Shown: positions 1 to 5,964, counted from the first letter of the stretch. The stretch is DNA of 6,748 bases from Beijerinckiaceae bacterium (GCA_947458675.1 CANHAW010000120.1:1-6748), one strand, 5' to 3'. Numbers and translations: made by a program. The notes: a model not told the origin generated them from the sequence alone.

Positions 1-1632
1 AAAGTCTCGACCGTGCCGGGCTATCTCGGCGTGATCGAAAACCCCGATCATGCCGTGAAAATTGCCGATGACATTGGCTATCCGGTGATGATCAAGGCCT
101 CGGCGGGCGGCGGCGGCAAGGGTATGCGCATCGCCTATACGCGCGAGGAAGTGGCGGAAGGTTTTGCACGCGCCAAATCGGAAGCCGCCTCATCCTTCGG
201 CGACGATCGCGTTTTCGTTGAAAAATTCATCGTCAATCCGCGCCATATCGAAATTCAGGTGCTCGGCGACAAGCATGGCAATGTGATTTATCTGGGCGAG
301 CGCGAATGTTCCATTCAGCGGCGCAACCAGAAAGTCATCGAGGAAGCGCCATCGCCTTTGCTCGATGAAGCCACGCGCCGGAAAATGGGCGAGCAGGCTG
401 TCGCTCTGGCCAAAGCCGTGAATTACGATTCCGCCGGCACGGTGGAATTTGTCGCGGGGCAGGACAAGAGCTTCTTCTTTCTGGAAATGAACACGCGTCT
501 GCAGGTGGAGCATCCGGTGACGGAGCTGATCACCGGCATTGATCTTGTCGAGCAGATGATCCGTGTGGCCGCAGGCGAGGCGCTCTCCATCAAACAAGCG
601 GATGTGAAGCTGAACGGCTGGGCGGTGGAAAGCCGCATTTATGCGGAAGATCCGACGCGCAATTTCCTGCCCTCAACGGGTCGCCTTGTCGCCTATCGCC
701 CGCCCGCAGAAGGTGTCGCGGACGGCATTACCACGCGCAATGATACGGGTGTGTTTGAGGGCGGCGAAATCTCGATTTTTTACGATCCGATGATTGCCAA
801 ACTCGTGACGCACGCCGGCGATCGCCTGACCGCCATCGAAGCGCAGGGCCGCGCGCTGGATGAGTTTTACATCGACGGCATACGCCACAATATTCCTTTC
901 CTGTCGTCGCTCATGCAGCACAAGCGCTGGAAAAGCGGCAATCTGTCGACCGGTTTCATTGCCGAAGAATATCCCGATGGTTTTGCGCCCATGAGCGCGC
1001 AGGGCGAGATCGCCCATGTGCTGGTCTGCGTGGCCGCCCATGTCGATCATGTTTTTAATGAGCGCAAGCGCCTCATCTCGGGACAATTGCCGACGCAGCG
1101 CGCGGTGAGTTTCCAGCGCGAACGCGCCGTGCTGCTGGCCAAGGAGCGGTTCGATATCGATATCGAGGCGGGCGATGCCAGTCTGCTCGTGCGTTTTGCC
1201 GATGCAAGTGTGCATGCCCATCGGCTCGAATCCGATTGGCGTCCGGGTCAAGGCGTGTGGCGCGGCACGGTCGATGGCGATCTGACCGCTGTGCAGATAC
1301 GCCCGCTTCTCAATGGTTTCTTGCTCTCGCATCAGGGCGTCAGCGTCGAGGCGCGCGTCTTCACGCGGCGCGAGGCCGAGCTCTTCGCGCTGATGCCGGA
1401 GAAAAAAGCCGCCGACACATCCAAAGTGCTGCTCTGCCCCATGCCGGGACTGGTGAAACAGCTCCTCGTCGCAGAAGGCCAGGAGGTGAAGGCCGGCGAG
1501 GCCCTGTGCATGGTCGAAGCCATGAAAATGGAAAACGTCCTGCGCGCAGAAAAAGATGTCGTGGTGAAAAAGATCAACGCCAAGGAAGGCGATTCCCTGG
1601 CCGTCGATGCCGTGATCATGGAATTCAATTGA
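1..1632 (+). CDS. pccA: Propionyl-CoA carboxylase alpha (biotin carboxylase/biotin carrier) subunit, 5'-truncated by window edge
   Basis: The reading frame is open from base 1, so the N-terminus (roughly 120 residues) lies outside the window; 543 residues are visible. The enzyme uses ATP and bicarbonate to carboxylate its own biotin, then the beta subunit passes the carboxyl to propionyl-CoA, giving methylmalonyl-CoA. Visible residues 32-43 hold the ATP-grasp glycine loop (KASAGGGGKGMR). Residues 102-114 (ECSIQRRNQKVIE) and 162-175 (EMNTRLQVEHPVTE) carry the biotin-carboxylase catalytic Cys, Lys, Glu and Arg. The middle third matches the linker that binds the beta subunit. The C-terminal biotinyl domain has VEAMKMEN with biotinyl-Lys 509 (bases 1525-1527), 34 residues from the end as is usual. 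The fused carrier domain rules out a stand-alone AccC; a methylcrotonyl-CoA subunit is less likely from wording. No terminator is seen before the next gene 39 bases on, so co-transcription is likely. Confidence 0.95.
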   Translation, partial: KVSTVPGYLGVIENPDHAVKIADDIGYPVMIKASAGGGGKGMRIAYTREEVAEGFARAKSEAASSFGDDRVFVEKFIVNPRHIEIQVLGDKHGNVIYLGERECSIQRRNQKVIEEAPSPLLDEATRRKMGEQAVALAKAVNYDSAGTVEFVAGQDKSFFFLEMNTRLQVEHPVTELITGIDLVEQMIRVAAGEALSIKQADVKLNGWAVESRIYAEDPTRNFLPSTGRLVAYRPPAEGVADGITTRNDTGVFEGGEISIFYDPMIAKLVTHAGDRLTAIEAQGRALDEFYIDGIRHNIPFLSSLMQHKRWKSGNLSTGFIAEEYPDGFAPMSAQGEIAHVLVCVAAHVDHVFNERKRLISGQLPTQRAVSFQRERAVLLAKERFDIDIEAGDASLLVRFADASVHAHRLESDWRPGQGVWRGTVDGDLTAVQIRPLLNGFLLSHQGVSVEARVFTRREAELFALMPEKKAADTSKVLLCPMPGLVKQLLVAEGQEVKAGEALCMVEAMKMENVLRAEKDVVVKKINAKEGDSLAVDAVIMEFN

Positions 1633-1671
1633 CGTCTTTACAGCTGCATCCTGCGCCCTAAATCAGAGATC

Positions 1672-2229
1672 ATGCCGCTCTATTTCGCCTATGGTTCAAA
1701 TATGGATGTCGAGGCCATGCGGGCGCGTTGTCCGCGCTCGACGCCGCTTGGGGCGGCGCGTCTGGCGCGGCATCGTTTTTTCATCATGCAGGGTGGCTAT
1801 GCCTCCGTGATGGCAGATCCGCGTCGTCAGGTCTGCGGCGTCTTGTGGGATCTGGCGCTCGGCGATGTGCGTGCGCTCGATGCTTATGAGGATGTGAGGG
1901 GCGGGCTTTACCGCAAGATCACGCAGCCGGTCTTGCGCGGGCAGGGCGCGTCGGCGCGCGCGCTGGTCTATGTCGGCGCTTCCGTGCAATCGGCGCCGCC
2001 GCTGCCGGGCTATATGGAAAGCGTGCTGGCAGCCGCGCGCCCGTGGAATTTTCCCGAGGCCTATTTACGCGAGCTCGAAGGCTTTTTGCCGACATCTGTG
2101 CGCCAGCGCGGCGATGCACCGTCCTGGATTGCGCCCGATGGCTCATCGCAGCAGATCAATGCTGTGACAGAGCGCCCAAAAGTCCGCCCGCGTTTTGCCT
2201 CGCCGCTCGATCGGGGTTCGGGCGCATGA
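1672..2229 (+). CDS. Gamma-glutamylcyclotransferase-like (AIG2/GGCT fold) protein
   Basis: A 185-residue cytoplasmic protein of the gamma-glutamylcyclotransferase fold. Family members release 5-oxoproline from gamma-glutamyl amino acids or amines; the substrate here is unknown. The N-terminus carries the diagnostic YFAYGSNM (residues 4-11), whose YGSN loop binds the gamma-glutamyl group. The expected catalytic glutamate is E73 in LDAYEDV, followed by GLYRK as in the family. Length is close to that of human GGCT (about 188 residues). The last 35 or so residues form a polar, probably disordered tail. The ATG at 1672 is chosen because YGSN lies directly after it; the ribosome site before it is weak (AGAGA). 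The gene sits 39 bases after pccA on the same strand and its stop overlaps the acylphosphatase start (ATGA, 2226-2229), suggesting one transcript. The fold is clear; the reaction is inferred. Confidence 0.87.
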   Translation: MPLYFAYGSNMDVEAMRARCPRSTPLGAARLARHRFFIMQGGYASVMADPRRQVCGVLWDLALGDVRALDAYEDVRGGLYRKITQPVLRGQGASARALVYVGASVQSAPPLPGYMESVLAAARPWNFPEAYLRELEGFLPTSVRQRGDAPSWIAPDGSSQQINAVTERPKVRPRFASPLDRGSGA

Positions 2230-2522
2230 TTGAAATGCTGGTCATTCATCTGCGCATCGAGGGCAAGGTGCAGGGCGTTGGCTTTCGTCAATGGACGGCG
2301 CGCGAGGCGCGCATGCGCGGCCTGTCGGGCTTTGTGCGCAATCGGGCTGACGGCAGTGTGGAGGCTTTGTTTTCCGGCGATGCCGATGCGGTCTCGGCTT
2401 TGGCAGAAGCCTGCGGTCGCGGGCCATACGGCGCGCGCGTCGAGCGCGTCGATGTGCGCCCGGCGCAGGAGGAGCATCTGGCGCTGAGCGCCGCAGATTT
2501 TCCGATCCGCCCGACATTCTAG
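2226..2522 (+). CDS. acyP: Acylphosphatase
   Basis: A 98-residue protein matching the whole acylphosphatase family (usually 90-100 residues), which hydrolyses acyl phosphates such as acetyl phosphate or carbamoyl phosphate in the cytoplasm. The phosphate-binding loop [11 protein letters not shown] (residues 13-23) contains the essential Arg 21, and [13 protein letters not shown] (35-47) holds the catalytic Asn 39. The start at 2226 overlaps the upstream stop as ATGA, which favours translational coupling; GGGG at 2213-2216 could be the ribosome site. ATG 2235 (residue 4) is an alternative start that would still keep the domain whole. The same frame is open further upstream to 2043, but that part lies over the preceding gene and has no family resemblance. 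The TAG stop lies in a CTAG shared with the opposing lipB gene. Acyl-phosphate turnover next to an acyl-CoA carboxylase is suggestive, but no direct link is known to me. Confidence 0.92.
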   Translation: MIEMLVIHLRIEGKVQGVGFRQWTAREARMRGLSGFVRNRADGSVEALFSGDADAVSALAEACGRGPYGARVERVDVRPAQEEHLALSAADFPIRPTF

Positions 2523-3187
2523 ACGGTCGGTCCGAAAATATCCTCAAAAGCCGCGCGCAAGGCCATATCCGCCTCCGGCATGGTGACGGGAAGTCCCAGA
2601 TCGACGAGGCTCGTCACGCCATAGCGGGCTGCGGAAATGCCGCAGGGCACGATGCCGGCAAAATGGTCGAGCTCGGGCTCCACATTCAGCGATATGCCGT
2701 GAAAGGTCACCCAGCGGCGCAGGCGGATGCCGATGGCGGCGATCTTGTCCTCCGCCCCGGCGCCTTTGTCGGGACGGGCAACCCAGACGCCGACCCGATC
2801 CTCGCGTCGCTCGCCACGGATGTTGAAGGCTGCCAGCGTCGCCGTGATCCAGTCTTCCAGTGCCGCCACAAAGGCCCGCACATCGGGGTTGCGGCGTTTC
2901 AGGTCGAGCATGACATAGGCCACCCTCTGGCCGGGCCCGTGATAGGTGAACTGGCCGCCCCGGCCCGTCCGGTGGACGGGGAAGCGGGCCTCGACCAGGT
3001 CGCTGTCCTGCGCCGATGTGCCGGCGGTATAGAGGGGCGGGTGTTCCACCAGCCAGACGAGTTCGGGAGCCTCGCCCTCCGCAATGGCCTGCGCGCGGGC
3101 CTCCATAAAGGCGACAGCGGCCTCATAAGGGGTCAGGCCCTCGGCAATGCGCCATTCGACAGGCTGATGGCCCGCGCCGGCCTGCAT
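2519..3187 (-). CDS. lipB: Lipoyl(octanoyl) transferase LipB
   Basis: LipB moves octanoate from octanoyl-acyl carrier protein to the lipoyl domains of 2-oxoacid dehydrogenases and GcvH, the first step of protein lipoylation. From ATG 3187 it is 222 residues (E. coli LipB 213). Motifs in order: [14 protein letters not shown] (45-58), [12 protein letters not shown] (76-87), VGVWV (132-136), then DKIAAIGIR with catalytic Lys 148, FHGISLNV, and IVPCGI with catalytic Cys 182. The wording is that of rhizobial-type LipB. The frame also allows TTG starts at 3244 and 3235; an AAGGGA lies 9 bases before TTG 3235, and rhizobial homologues often carry about 20 extra N-terminal residues, so a longer form is possible. 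ATG 3187 itself has only a weak ribosome site. A possible -10 (TATATC, minus strand 3271-3266) lies upstream. Convergent with acyP, sharing the stop region. Confidence 0.95.
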   Translation of the reverse strand: MQAGAGHQPVEWRIAEGLTPYEAAVAFMEARAQAIAEGEAPELVWLVEHPPLYTAGTSAQDSDLVEARFPVHRTGRGGQFTYHGPGQRVAYVMLDLKRRNPDVRAFVAALEDWITATLAAFNIRGERREDRVGVWVARPDKGAGAEDKIAAIGIRLRRWVTFHGISLNVEPELDHFAGIVPCGISAARYGVTSLVDLGLPVTMPEADMALRAAFEDIFGPTV

Positions 3188-3387
3188 GGGCCGCCGGATG
3201 TCGCTGCGGCTGCTGTTCTCGCTCTGAGGGGCCAAAAGACGCAATCCCTTGCTGATCTCGCCTCAGATATAGCGTGCCGTTTGGAAAAGCACACGAAAAG
3301 GACGATCTGTGCTTGTCATGCCGGAAGCGATTTGTTAGACGGGCCGCCTACCGAGTGGCGGGCGCTTTTGAGCCAGTCATTTTCTCT
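3188..3387. other. Spacer between lipB start and tRNA-Leu
   Basis: This spacer should hold the lipB and tRNA promoters, pointing away from each other. Seen here: TATATC on the minus strand (3271-3266) as a possible lipB -10, and on the plus strand CTTGTC (3312-3317), 17 bases, TTAGAC (3335-3340) as a poor sigma-70-like match for the tRNA. A small inverted repeat CCGCC/GGCGG (3344-3348 and 3357-3361, 8-base loop) lies in what would be the tRNA leader. No convincing gene is present; if lipB starts at a TTG, the first 57 bases belong to it. Confidence 0.35.
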
Positions 3388-3474
3388 GCGGCCATGGCGG
3401 AATTGGTAGACGCGCTAGCTTGAGGTGCTAGTCCTTTAACCGGGGTGGAAGTTCGAGTCTTCTTGGCCGCACCA
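3388..3474 (+). tRNA. tRNA-Leu, anticodon GAG
   Basis: An 87-base class II tRNA with encoded CCA. The acceptor arms GCGGCCA (3388-3394) and TGGCCGC (3464-3470) pair perfectly, followed by discriminator A and CCA. The anticodon stem CTAGC/GCTAG (3415-3419, 3427-3431) closes the loop TTGAGGT, giving anticodon GAG at 3422-3424 for CUC/CUU codons. The T arm GGAAG-TTCGAGT-CTTCT (one G-T pair) and a long variable arm are as expected for leucine tRNA, and length equals that of E. coli tRNA-Leu(GAG). The gene separates the metabolic genes on the left from the glycan genes on the right; tRNA-Leu genes are common sites for integrating elements, but no integrase or repeated 3' end is seen here. Confidence 0.97.
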
Positions 3475-3486
3475 TTTTAAATATCA

Positions 3487-3501
3487 CAACAAAGCTTGTT
3501 G
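3487..3501 (+). other. Short hairpin just after tRNA-Leu
   Basis: CAACAA and TTGTTG form a perfect 6-bp stem around AGC, 12 bases after the tRNA's CCA. It could help 3'-end processing of the tRNA precursor. It has no T-run behind it, so it is not itself an intrinsic terminator. The match may be chance. Confidence 0.3.
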
Positions 3502-3505
3502 ATCG

Positions 3506-3549
3506 GTCGGGACGGGTGCAAAGCGCGCTTGTCCTGACGGGCTTTTTTT
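3506..3549 (+). terminator. Probable intrinsic terminator of the tRNA-Leu transcript
   Basis: GTCGGGAC (3506-3513) pairs with GTCCTGAC (3531-3538), 8 bp with one G-T pair; the loop contains the perfect palindrome AAGCGCGCTT (3521-3530), which could fold further. Seven T residues follow at 3543-3549 after a 4-base spacer (GGGC). Position, shape and T-run suit a terminator for the tRNA. The spacer between stem and T-run is longer than ideal, so the call is moderate. Confidence 0.45.
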
Positions 3550-3592
3550 GCTCGATTGACCGTGTTGTTTTTTGATTTTTTCGGAATCTGCT

Positions 3593-4408
3593 TTGGCGCG
3601 AAATCTTATTATTGTGCGGCCCGGTGCGGCCTCCTTGCATCAATGCTGGGTCGATCGCGGGCATGATCGTTCGTTCGATCTTCTTCTATGCCCCTATGGC
3701 GCGACGTCTTTCGTTTCAGAGCCGGAACATGGGATTTATCTCGGTGCGACCCATGCTGGACTGAAATGGGCCGGGCTCAAGACATTGCTGCATGAATGGC
3801 AGGGCTGGCGCGATTATGAATATATTGCGCTTGTCGATGATGACATTCTCGCCAGCCAGTCGGACTGGATCCGGTTTTTCGCTCTTTGCGCGAAGGTCAA
3901 GGCGCGGCTTGCGCAACCGGCATTGACCCAGGATTCCTATTTTTCCCATGTGATCACTCTGCAGAACAAAAGCTACATCCTGCGCGAGACGACCTATGTC
4001 GAATGTATGATGCCCTGCTTTCATCGTGATGCGCTTGCCGATCTCTTGCCGACATTGGCCGAAAGCCCGTCAGGCTCGGGCTGGGGTCTCGAACATCTCT
4101 GGGCAAAACGGCTTGGCTATAAGGATATCTGGATCATGGATGCCGTGCCGATGCGTCATACCCGGCCCGTGGGTGGCGCCTATCAGGCCCGCAAGGCGGA
4201 ATTCACGGCGGAATATAATAATATCGTTCGCAATCACGATGCGCCGGCCCTGATGCGAAGCCTGAGCGGCTATATGCACAAGGGTCAAAAGGTCGATGGC
4301 GACAATCCGGATTTCCTGCGCCTCTATCTGTCCGGCTATTGGGATCTCGCCAGAGACAATTCGACCCTGTTCTGGCGCATTCTCAAGGCGCAGATTGAAA
4401 AAGGCTGA
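3593..4408 (+). CDS. DUF707 family protein, probable glycosyltransferase-like
   Basis: A 271-residue protein without signal peptide or membrane segments. It matches the DUF707 pattern: RNLIIVRPGAASLH at the N-terminus (3-16), FDLLLCPYG (28-36), GLKWAGL (56-62), YIALVDDDI (77-85), LAQPAL (106-111), YVECMMPCF (135-143), SGWGLEHLW (162-170) and DAVPMRHTRPVGG (183-195). The acidic DDD at 82-84 after a hydrophobic strand resembles the metal/nucleotide-sugar site of GT-A glycosyltransferases, but the family's reaction is not established; a role in surface glycan building is inferred from glf and uxs nearby. No ATG exists near the N-terminus; a TGA at 3557-3559 closes the frame. TTG 3593 is chosen because GGAA (3583-3586) lies 6 bases before it and the conserved domain begins at once; TTG 3572 is the other option but has no ribosome site. 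The stop directly abuts the stop of the opposing HTH gene. Confidence 0.87.
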   Translation: MARNLIIVRPGAASLHQCWVDRGHDRSFDLLLCPYGATSFVSEPEHGIYLGATHAGLKWAGLKTLLHEWQGWRDYEYIALVDDDILASQSDWIRFFALCAKVKARLAQPALTQDSYFSHVITLQNKSYILRETTYVECMMPCFHRDALADLLPTLAESPSGSGWGLEHLWAKRLGYKDIWIMDAVPMRHTRPVGGAYQARKAEFTAEYNNIVRNHDAPALMRSLSGYMHKGQKVDGDNPDFLRLYLSGYWDLARDNSTLFWRILKAQIEKG

Positions 4409-4648
4409 TTATTTGAGCTGATAAATATAGGCGGTGGTAATGCCGTGCTTGCGTGCGAGCTCGGCCACAGGAGTGCCGCGTTTGCGCTCGCTCAAAAGCA
4501 TTTTGCGAAAGGCTGCCAGTTCCTTGCCGGAGCGCCGGATCCGCTTCGGGCGGCGCTCTGCGTCCCCCTCATTATTCTCCAGGATATCTTCCGCCAGCTG
4601 GATGATCTTGCGGATGCGGTTCCGGTCGGATTGCGTCAACGCCATCAT
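4409..4648 (-). CDS. Small helix-turn-helix protein, Hin/resolvase-type HTH, unknown role
   Basis: A 79-residue, very basic protein. Residues 1-25 look like an amphipathic helix (RNRIRKIIQLAEDILE), followed by an acidic patch and the basic ERRPKRIRRS (31-40). The C-terminus (57-78, RGTPVAELARKHGITTAYIY...) reads as a helix-turn-helix of the kind found at the end of Hin-type recombinases: 'xVAELARKHGIT' then a recognition helix. There is no recombinase catalytic domain. I do not recognise the family; it may bind DNA as a small regulator. Start choice: TTG 4651, ATG 4648 and ATG 4645 lie in tandem; GGTGA lies 3 bases before the first ATG and 6 before the second, so 4648 or 4645 is likely. The stop touches that of the DUF707 gene. 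An EcfG-type promoter about 60 bases upstream suggests stress control independent of glf. It is supported as a gene by the coherent domain, promoter and ribosome site. Confidence 0.78.
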   Translation of the reverse strand: MMALTQSDRNRIRKIIQLAEDILENNEGDAERRPKRIRRSGKELAAFRKMLLSERKRGTPVAELARKHGITTAYIYQLK

Positions 4649-4705
4649 CAATCACCAAGGGATATTTTTGTTATTACCCGGTTAACACAGCCATTGTCAG
4701 GAGGA

Positions 4706-4731
4706 AACGGTTTTTTCGTCTAAATAGTTCC
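4706..4731 (-). promoter_or_regulatory. EcfG (general stress response sigma factor) promoter for the HTH gene
   Basis: On the minus strand GGAAC (4731-4727) is followed after exactly 17 bases by CGTT (4709-4706). GGAAC-N16/17-CGTT is the known consensus of EcfG/SigT-type sigma factors that run the alphaproteobacterial general stress response under PhyR and NepR. All nine defining bases match. Transcription would start near 4697-4701, leaving a leader of about 50 bases before ATG 4648. The site lies beyond the glf stop, so it would serve only the HTH gene (and antisense into the DUF707 gene). The motif match is seen directly; its use is inferred. Confidence 0.62.
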
Positions 4732-4786
4732 CAAGTCATTATCACTAAAAGAAAACTAGTTATAAAATTCGGTTCCCGCCTTATTT

Positions 4787-4797
4787 GGCTGCCAGCC
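4787..4797 (-). terminator. Mini-hairpin after glf stop
   Basis: On the minus strand GGCT-GGC-AGCC forms a 4-bp stem with a 3-base loop (or a 5-bp stem with 1 base), 2 bases after the glf stop codon. AAATAA and then GC-rich sequence follow, with no T-run, so it is at best a weak 3'-end structure. A hairpin of the same size and position lies after uxs. Confidence 0.22.
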
Positions 4798-4799
4798 GT

Positions 4800-5912
4800 T
4801 TACGACAGTTTGCGAATAAAGGACATGGCCCGACCCGCAGCCTGGTCCATGTTGTAATAGCGATAATCAGCCAGACGACCGGCGAAATGCACATGGGGGA
4901 AACGCGCGGCTGCCAGCGCCTCATATTGCTTGTGCAGCGCCTCGTTCTGCGCATGGGGGATTGGATAATAGGGGATGGTCTGCCCCGGCAGATGGGCCTG
5001 CGGATATTCGATCATCACAAGCGTTTTGTCGTGACGCTCGCCGGTCAGGTGAAACATTTCAGTAATGCGCGTGAAACTCTCGGCATTGGGATAATTGACC
5101 TGCGCGACCGGCTGATGGGCCGGTTGACGATAGGTCTGTATGTCGAAGGAGAGTGAACGATAGGGCAAGGGGCCGAGTTCATAGCCGCAAAATTCATCCA
5201 TGGCGCCGGTGAAAAGAATGTTTCTGAATTTTGCATCTTTGGCCATGTCCTGCCATCGCGTCTGCAATTCGACATGAATGTTTGGATGGGCCAGCATATT
5301 TTCGAACATATGCGTATAGCCATGCAAAGGCATGTTCTGGAACGTATCCTGAAAATATCGGTCATCGTAGGAAACGCGCACCGGCACGCGATCGGTTACC
5401 GATGATGACAATTGCTCGGGGCCGAAGCCCCATTGCTTTATCGTGTAGCCAAGAAACACATTTTCATAGACGAAATCGGCGAGCTCGCGCAGCATTTCCG
5501 ATGGCTCGTCACGCAGTTTCATGATGGTTGTATTGGCACCCATGCCATAGCGGGCAATCAGCGCATCTTTGATCATCTGCGCTTTTCGGTGGTCGAACAG
5601 CATTTCAATGGAGGTGAAGTTGAACGGCACCGGCACAAGCCGGTTTTTGATCATCGCCAGGACGCGGTGCTCGTATGGCCGCCATTGCGTGAAGCGCGAG
5701 AGATAATCGGCGACCTGATGAGAATTGGTGTGAAAAATATGCGGTCCATAGAGGTGATAGAGGATGCCATCCTCATTGCGCCGGTCATGCGCATTGCCGG
5801 CAATATGGTCGCGCTGGTCGATGACCAGAACGCGTTGCCCATGTTCGGCAGCCAGAATCTGTGCCGCAATCGCGCCGGTAAAGCCAGCGCCGACAATCAG
5901 CCAATCATGCAT
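4800..5912 (-). CDS. glf: UDP-galactopyranose mutase
   Basis: A 370-residue cytoplasmic flavoenzyme that interconverts UDP-galactopyranose and UDP-galactofuranose, the donor for galactofuranose in surface polysaccharides. The N-terminus has the FAD-binding loop VGAGFTGA (residues 7-14) and an ending strand VLVID (28-32). Conserved blocks follow: YGPHIFHT (55-62), VPVPFNFTSIE (93-103), FLGYTIKQWG (153-162), the active-site Arg 179 in VPVR, YDDRYFQDTF (182-191), Arg 282 in RITE, and the C-terminal AGRLADYRYYNMDQA (344-358) that closes over flavin and substrate. Length fits the family (about 370-390). ATG 5912 is chosen because the FAD motif starts at once; no clear Shine-Dalgarno is visible, and a run of seven A residues runs into the ATG. 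It lies 79 bases downstream of uxs on the same strand, so it is probably co-transcribed. Confidence 0.97.
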   Translation of the reverse strand: MHDWLIVGAGFTGAIAAQILAAEHGQRVLVIDQRDHIAGNAHDRRNEDGILYHLYGPHIFHTNSHQVADYLSRFTQWRPYEHRVLAMIKNRLVPVPFNFTSIEMLFDHRKAQMIKDALIARYGMGANTTIMKLRDEPSEMLRELADFVYENVFLGYTIKQWGFGPEQLSSSVTDRVPVRVSYDDRYFQDTFQNMPLHGYTHMFENMLAHPNIHVELQTRWQDMAKDAKFRNILFTGAMDEFCGYELGPLPYRSLSFDIQTYRQPAHQPVAQVNYPNAESFTRITEMFHLTGERHDKTLVMIEYPQAHLPGQTIPYYPIPHAQNEALHKQYEALAAARFPHVHFAGRLADYRYYNMDQAAGRAMSFIRKLS

Positions 5913-5964
5913 TTTTTTAAAATCGCCATCCGAAAGAAATTTGAAAAAACCGATACGAATTAAA

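Noticed and set aside
673..1332. 219-codon minus-strand frame inside pccA
   Set aside because: Antisense shadow of a strongly conserved coding region, with no domain of its own.
2043..2225. N-terminal extension of the acylphosphatase frame
   Set aside because: The extra 61 codons overlap the cyclotransferase gene, are Arg/Ala/Cys-rich as out-of-frame reading would be, and the acylphosphatase domain starts after ATG 2226.
2663..3409. 248-codon plus-strand frame opposite lipB
   Set aside because: It lies almost wholly antisense to lipB, has no recognisable domain, and runs into the tRNA; G+C-rich codon bias makes such shadow frames common.
3450..3474. tRNA-Leu 3' end as an attachment site
   Set aside because: No second copy of the tRNA end and no integrase are seen within the window, so no att site is annotated.
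3556..3592. TTGACC at 3556-3561 as a -35 box for the DUF707 gene
   Set aside because: At the right distance only T-rich TTTCGG is found, which is not a credible -10, and the start site would fall on the start codon.
3428..3664. Minus-strand open frame of 78 codons across tRNA-Leu and the DUF707 start
   Set aside because: Its end reads RPRRLELP, the well-known false protein produced antisense to tRNA-Leu genes; it overlaps the tRNA and a better-supported gene.
4751..4778. A second GGAAC on the minus strand in the spacer before the HTH gene, as another EcfG site
   Set aside because: The nearest GTT follows at the wrong spacing and lacks the preceding C, so it does not fit GGAAC-N16/17-CGTT.
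5412..5963. 183-codon plus-strand frame opposite glf
   Set aside because: Antisense to the conserved glf frame and without recognisable motifs.
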